The notes below the pieces were generated by a model. That model did not search any database. It worked only from the letters and a program-made list of their open reading frames with translations, and was not told where the DNA came from. The translations under genes and the position numbers were made by a program. 7,004 bases of DNA from an uncultured Bacilli bacterium (GTDB taxonomy: Bacteria > Bacillota_I > Bacilli_A > RF39 > UBA660): positions 1 through 7,004 of the forward strand of contig CAKORV010000041.1 of NCBI GenBank assembly GCA_934101625.1. Direction: 5' to 3'. Below, piece by piece: positions 3,361-7,004 of the stretch; position 1 is the stretch's first letter, and every line of letters starts with the position of its first letter.

Positions 3361-5881
3361 AACTTATTTTTTTCAACTCATCTAATATTTTTAATGCTTC
3401 CATTGGAGTTACTTCTAATGGATTTATATTACTTAAATATTCTCTTAGTTCATCTTTTTCTGGTTCTTTAAGTTCTAATTCAAATTGTTTAATATGTGTT
3501 TTTTCATTACTTTTATTTTCATACATATTAAGTAATTTTTCTGCTTCAGTAATAACTTCTTTTGGTAAATTAGCCAATTTAGCAACATTTATACCATAAC
3601 TTTTATCAACTGCTCCTTCCATTACTTTATGTAAGAAAATAACCTCTCCATTAGTTTCTTCTACCCTAACATGAACATTTTTTATACCAGGAGTATATTC
3701 ACTCATTTTAGTTAATTCATGATAATGTGTACTAAACATAGTTTTACAATTTAAATATTTACTAATATAAGTAATAATACTACCTGCTAAACTCATACCA
3801 TCATAAGTACTTGTTCCTCTACCTAATTCATCAAATAATATCAAACTATTCTTAGTAGCATTTTTTAAAGCATAAGCACTTTCTTTCATTTCAACCATGA
3901 ATGTACTTTCTCCACCCACTAAATCATCACTAGCGCCTATTCTTGTAAATATCTTATCAAATATAGGTAAATCTGCTTCTTTAGCAGGTACAAAAGATCC
4001 TATTTGATTAAGTATAACTATAATTGCCAAACATCTCATATAAGTACTTTTACCACTCATATTAGGCCCAGTTATCATTAAAATATCTGTATTATTATCC
4101 ATTATAATATCATTACTAACATATTCATCTTTAATAACTTTTTCTACTACTGGATGTTTACCTTCAATTATTCTAACATTATGTTCATCATTAATATTAG
4201 GTCTTACAAAATTACATTCTTCACTTACTGTACTTAAACTTTGCATTACATCATAATAACTAATCATCTTACTTACTTCTTGTAAATCAGGTATATATTC
4301 TTTTACTTTTTCTTTTATTTCATTAAATAAATCATATTCTAAAGACTTTATCTTTTCTTCAGCATTAAGTATCATATCTTCTTTTTCTTTTAATAAAGGA
4401 GTAATATATCTTTCACCAGTACTTAAAGTTTGTTTTCTCATATAACCAAACTCTTCTTTAACATCTTTTATTTGTCCTTTACTTATTTCAATATAATATC
4501 CAAATACTTTATTATATCCTACTTTAAGATTCTTAATACCAGTTCTTTCTTTTTCTTCAGTTTCAAATTTACTTATAAAATCTTTACCATTTTTTCTAAT
4601 ACTTCTAAGTTCATCTAATTCTTCACTATAACCTTCTCTTATTACATTACCTTCTTTGATAGTAACTGGAGCATCTAAGTCTATTGAGCTATCTAATAAA
4701 TCATATAATTCATTAAATGTTTTAAGTAATGGTAAATTTAAACTACTTAATACATTATTTATATCTGGTAATACTTTAATACTATTTTTAAGTTGTAATA
4801 AGTCTCTACCATTTAAATTAGATACTACTACTTTACCTACTAATCTCTCTAAATCATATATTTCATATAAGAATTCTTTAAGTTCACTTCTTAATAAAAA
4901 CTCTTTATTAAATAATTCTATTAAATCATGTCTTTTAGTAATTTCTTCTTTACTTATACTAGGCATTAAAATAAATTCTTTTAATAGTCTTGCTCCCATA
5001 CTAGTTTTAGTTTTATCTAATAGCCATAATAAGCTATATGTTCTATCTTTAGTTCTAAGTGTTTCTACTAGTTCTAGGTTTCTTATAGTTTCTTTATTTA
5101 AACTTAGGTAAGATGTTGAATCAACATATTCAGCTTTCATCAAGTGACTTATTTCTTTCTTTTGATTAAATGTTATGTAAGATATTAATCTTAATGAAGT
5201 ATCTATAAGTTTAGAATCATTTAAATGACTCACTTTATCTTTAGATATACTAGTATAATCTTTATCATATATGCTTACAAATATATTATAGTTATTTTTT
5301 AATGTATATAAAAGTTCTTTATCAAAGTTATTATCTACTACTACTTCTTTAATTTGTAGATTAACTAATTCACTTATTAATTTATCTTTATCATAACCTA
5401 TATATGTAACACATAGTTTACCACTTAATAAGTCAAGATAACTTAAAGCATATATGTACTTATAATCTGAGATGCTTGCTACATAGTTATAACTTTTATC
5501 GTCTAAGCTTTCTGTACTTGTAAGTGTTCCTTTACTTACTATTTGTATTACTTCTCTTTTTACTATTCCTTTAGCGGTTTTAGGATCTTCCATTTGTTCA
5601 CATATAGCTACTTTATATCCTTTATCTATTAGTTTTTCTAAGTATACATTTAATGCATGATGTGGTATTCCACACATAGGTACTCTTTCTTTAAGGCCTG
5701 CATTTTTACCAGTAAGTGTTAGTTCTAATTCATGAGATGCAGTTAAAGCATCTTCAAAGAATAATTCATAGAAATCTCCTAATCTATAAAAAAGTAATAC
5801 ATCTTTATAATCTAATTTAGTTTTAATGTATTCCTTCATCATAGGACTTACTTCATTTATATCAACATCACTTAATTTCAT
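3359..5881 (-). CDS. mutS: DNA mismatch repair protein MutS
   Basis: This 840-residue protein is a full-length MutS1, which recognises base mismatches and small loops and starts repair with MutL. The mismatch-reading motif GDFYE is at 35-39 (Phe37, Glu39), inside the N-terminal domain. A connector domain follows (about 120-260), then the lever/clamp region (about 265-560). The ATPase has Walker A GPNMSGKST at 605-613, the signature STFMVEM, Walker B LILFDELGRGTS with Asp684-Glu685, and the switch His in STHYHE. The C-terminal helix pair ends in TPMEALKILDELKK. QFELE near 799 could be a weak beta-clamp motif. The GDFYE motif and the lack of an Smr domain exclude MutS2. The start has GGAAG about 8 nt upstream. 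It has its own promoter and terminator, and no mutL follows, unlike the common mutS-mutL pair. Confidence 0.97.
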   Translation of the reverse strand: MKLSDVDINEVSPMMKEYIKTKLDYKDVLLFYRLGDFYELFFEDALTASHELELTLTGKNAGLKERVPMCGIPHHALNVYLEKLIDKGYKVAICEQMEDPKTAKGIVKREVIQIVSKGTLTSTESLDDKSYNYVASISDYKYIYALSYLDLLSGKLCVTYIGYDKDKLISELVNLQIKEVVVDNNFDKELLYTLKNNYNIFVSIYDKDYTSISKDKVSHLNDSKLIDTSLRLISYITFNQKKEISHLMKAEYVDSTSYLSLNKETIRNLELVETLRTKDRTYSLLWLLDKTKTSMGARLLKEFILMPSISKEEITKRHDLIELFNKEFLLRSELKEFLYEIYDLERLVGKVVVSNLNGRDLLQLKNSIKVLPDINNVLSSLNLPLLKTFNELYDLLDSSIDLDAPVTIKEGNVIREGYSEELDELRSIRKNGKDFISKFETEEKERTGIKNLKVGYNKVFGYYIEISKGQIKDVKEEFGYMRKQTLSTGERYITPLLKEKEDMILNAEEKIKSLEYDLFNEIKEKVKEYIPDLQEVSKMISYYDVMQSLSTVSEECNFVRPNINDEHNVRIIEGKHPVVEKVIKDEYVSNDIIMDNNTDILMITGPNMSGKSTYMRCLAIIVILNQIGSFVPAKEADLPIFDKIFTRIGASDDLVGGESTFMVEMKESAYALKNATKNSLILFDELGRGTSTYDGMSLAGSIITYISKYLNCKTMFSTHYHELTKMSEYTPGIKNVHVRVEETNGEVIFLHKVMEGAVDKSYGINVAKLANLPKEVITEAEKLLNMYENKSNEKTHIKQFELELKEPEKDELREYLSNINPLEVTPMEALKILDELKKIS

Positions 5882-5900
5882 ACAACCACTTCCATAGATT

Positions 5901-5930
5901 ATTTTACTATATAATTAGAATTTTTTCCAA
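5901..5930 (-). promoter_or_regulatory. Probable promoter of mutS
   Basis: TTGGAA (5930-5925), an 18-bp spacer and TAAAAT (5906-5901). There is no TGn here. The predicted start near 5894 gives a very short leader with GGAAG. Confidence 0.5.
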
Positions 5931-5932
5931 TT

Positions 5933-5961
5933 AAAAACCTAAAATATGTTGTTATTTTAGG
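5933..5961 (-). terminator. Terminator of the surface-protein gene
   Basis: On the minus strand CCTAAAATA (5961-5953), loop ACAACA, TATTTTAGG (5946-5938) form a perfect 9-bp stem followed by T5 (5937-5933). It lies 11 nt after the stop codon of the gene to its right and just before the mutS promoter. Confidence 0.85.
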
Positions 5962-5972
5962 CTATTAGGTTT

Positions 5973-7004
5973 TTAACTGCAACTAGACTCATCTATCTCA
6001 TACGGACTATCTGGTGTTCCAATGCCTGATTTAACTTTGGCACATTTTGAAATTGAAATGACTGGTCTAACAGCATATGAACCACTCACGAGGTCACGGT
6101 GCAAGTTAGCTGGATATAAGGAAGAACTGCGGATATAAAACACGTCCGATTCAGAACTATCCCAGTCATAAGAAGAAAGCAACCACCAAGAGCTAGTCCC
6201 TGTTATAGAACCACTTGCACTATTTGTATAATACCATGCATATGGACTTTTTAAAGATGTCCATGCTCTTCCACCTGCAAATGATACTTCATCTGCTGTC
6301 ATTAATGCAATAGGATATTTAAGTTGTCCATTTCCTCCACCTTCCGTACTTGAACTAAATTTATCTTCTATTGCCTGTGTACTTTCAAATAATCCATTAC
6401 TTGCATTTGCTCCACATTTATATGATGGTGTTTTATTTGAATATAACCTTGTGTAACCACCATAATAAAATGTTGTACTATTATATGAACCACTAGATAC
6501 ACTCCTATCATTACAATATATTGTTGTCTTACTTATGTATTTATCATAATTATTTAATATATTGTTTTCATACCATGTGTCAATTGCTGTTTTTATAGTA
6601 CTATCATTTGTATTTGTTCTATTATTTTCTAATGAACCAGTTGTTCCATACATATATCCTACATATAAAGGATTTGTATATGTACTATTAAATGCTGATC
6701 TTCCGATATAACCTGATGTCGTGTTATGACTTGTTCCAGAGTATAGCATTCTTACGCTTTCATCTTCATTAGTACGTATTATTCTCCAGTAAAATCCTCC
6801 GAAGTATACCCAGTTATTTGTTGTATTACCTGAATAATAGTATACATCACTTCCATCTTCTGTTTTATTTGTTTTGTATAATGTTCCTGTTGTGGTTTCT
6901 ACATTTGTTACACTAAAGTCTGTTCTCTCTTTTATTGTAGTATTATCTCTTAACATTGCTTGGGCTAGTGTTGGTAATGCAGAATTTAATGTTATTGTAC
7001 AATT
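5973..7004 (-). CDS. Surface-type protein with DUF6273-like C-terminus, 5'-partial
   Basis: The frame is open to the right edge. Upstream of the first ATG (6956-6954) it continues as NCTITLNSALPTLAQA without a stop, so the gene starts outside the window and at least 343 residues are visible. The sequence is rich in Tyr, Ser, Thr, Gly and Asn and lacks membrane segments in this part, which suits an exported protein; any signal peptide would be off the edge. Motifs such as WVYFGGFYWRIIRTNEDES, LYSGTS, YPIALMTADEVSFAGG, SSWWLLSS and SYAVRPVISISKC resemble large paralogous families of uncultured gut Firmicutes/Mollicutes with a DUF6273 or C-type-lectin-like end (from memory). Near the C-terminus, 6081-6170 is about 46% G+C with codons unlike the rest. 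Cysteines (YCNDRS, YKCGAN, SKCAKV, SSCS) may form disulfides outside the cell. Role, perhaps ligand binding or adhesion, is inferred. Confidence 0.75.
   Translation of the reverse strand, partial: NCTITLNSALPTLAQAMLRDNTTIKERTDFSVTNVETTTGTLYKTNKTEDGSDVYYYSGNTTNNWVYFGGFYWRIIRTNEDESVRMLYSGTSHNTTSGYIGRSAFNSTYTNPLYVGYMYGTTGSLENNRTNTNDSTIKTAIDTWYENNILNNYDKYISKTTIYCNDRSVSSGSYNSTTFYYGGYTRLYSNKTPSYKCGANASNGLFESTQAIEDKFSSSTEGGGNGQLKYPIALMTADEVSFAGGRAWTSLKSPYAWYYTNSASGSITGTSSWWLLSSYDWDSSESDVFYIRSSSLYPANLHRDLVSGSYAVRPVISISKCAKVKSGIGTPDSPYEIDESSCS
6081..6170 (-). other. Candidate variable region in surface protein
   Basis: These 30 codons run from Tyr of SSYDWDSS to Gly of VSGSYAVRPV. By hand count 41 of 90 bases are G or C, and nine codons end in C and five in G (for example GAC, CGC, CTC, CAC, TCG, GTG), which is unusual beside the A/T-ending codons of the other genes. 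Most codons are NNY, as expected if AAY codons of a template were randomised at adenines. The stretch sits between SWWLLSS and SYAVRPV, which look like the conserved borders of such domains. No template repeat or reverse transcriptase is in this window. Confidence 0.4.

Noticed and set aside
4430..5111. Plus-strand open frames opposite mutS
   Set aside because: They are antisense shadows of an intact mutS, Ser/Leu/Phe-rich and without start signals.
3359..5881. MutS2 instead of MutS
   Set aside because: The GDFYE mismatch-reading motif is present in the N-terminal domain, and there is no Smr endonuclease domain.

Overview
The window is about three-quarters A+T and carries typical low-GC Gram-positive (Firmicutes/Mollicutes-like) housekeeping genes: RNase HIII, a CvpA-type membrane protein, thioredoxin and MutS. 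Trp is encoded by TGG and every stop I could check is TAA, so I see no sign of a TGA=Trp code. Together with the surface-protein fragment at the right edge, this points to an uncultured gut Bacilli/Mollicutes-type lineage such as the RF39 group. That placement is inference from style and gene content.

Left part (1-1434). A minus-strand operon cvpA-trxA has start and stop codons overlapping by one base. Overlapping the end of trxA is a further minus-strand unit: a good promoter, a Shine-Dalgarno, an 18-codon ORF ending in a run of eight G, and a 12-bp perfect inverted repeat ending in U6. It looks like a leader-peptide or attenuation element for a gene beyond the left edge. Between cvpA and the divergent rnhC lies the decayed C-terminal end of an AAA/DUF4143-type ATPase (stop codons and a frameshift).

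Middle (1444-3358). rnhC (RNase HIII) is followed by the most unusual part of the window: three tandem units of about 125 bp. Each has its own near-consensus promoter (TTTACA-N17-TATTAT or TATCAT with TGn) whose predicted start falls at the base of a large hairpin of about 80 nt ending in a U-run. The hairpins share their closing stem and a loop, and the inner stem shows a compensatory base-pair change between copies. I read this as three tandem genes for a small structured RNA. A convergent orphan gene of 187 codons ends inside the third copy.

Right part (3335-7004). mutS (minus strand, own promoter and terminator) follows, and then the 3' part of a surface-type protein gene that enters from the right edge. 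Near its end is a GC-rich stretch of about 90 bp with many NNC/NNG codons, flanked by conserved-looking motifs. It resembles the variable region of C-type-lectin-like proteins diversified by retroelements or recombination.

Functionally, RNase HIII and MutS serve genome maintenance (R-loop/ribonucleotide removal and mismatch repair) and thioredoxin serves redox balance. The neighbourhood of rnhC, cvpA and trxA recalls the rnhC-zapA-cvpA-polX-mutS2...trxA region of Bacillus in rearranged, reduced form. The small RNAs, the orphan gene, the leader ORF and the variable surface protein are the accessory content.
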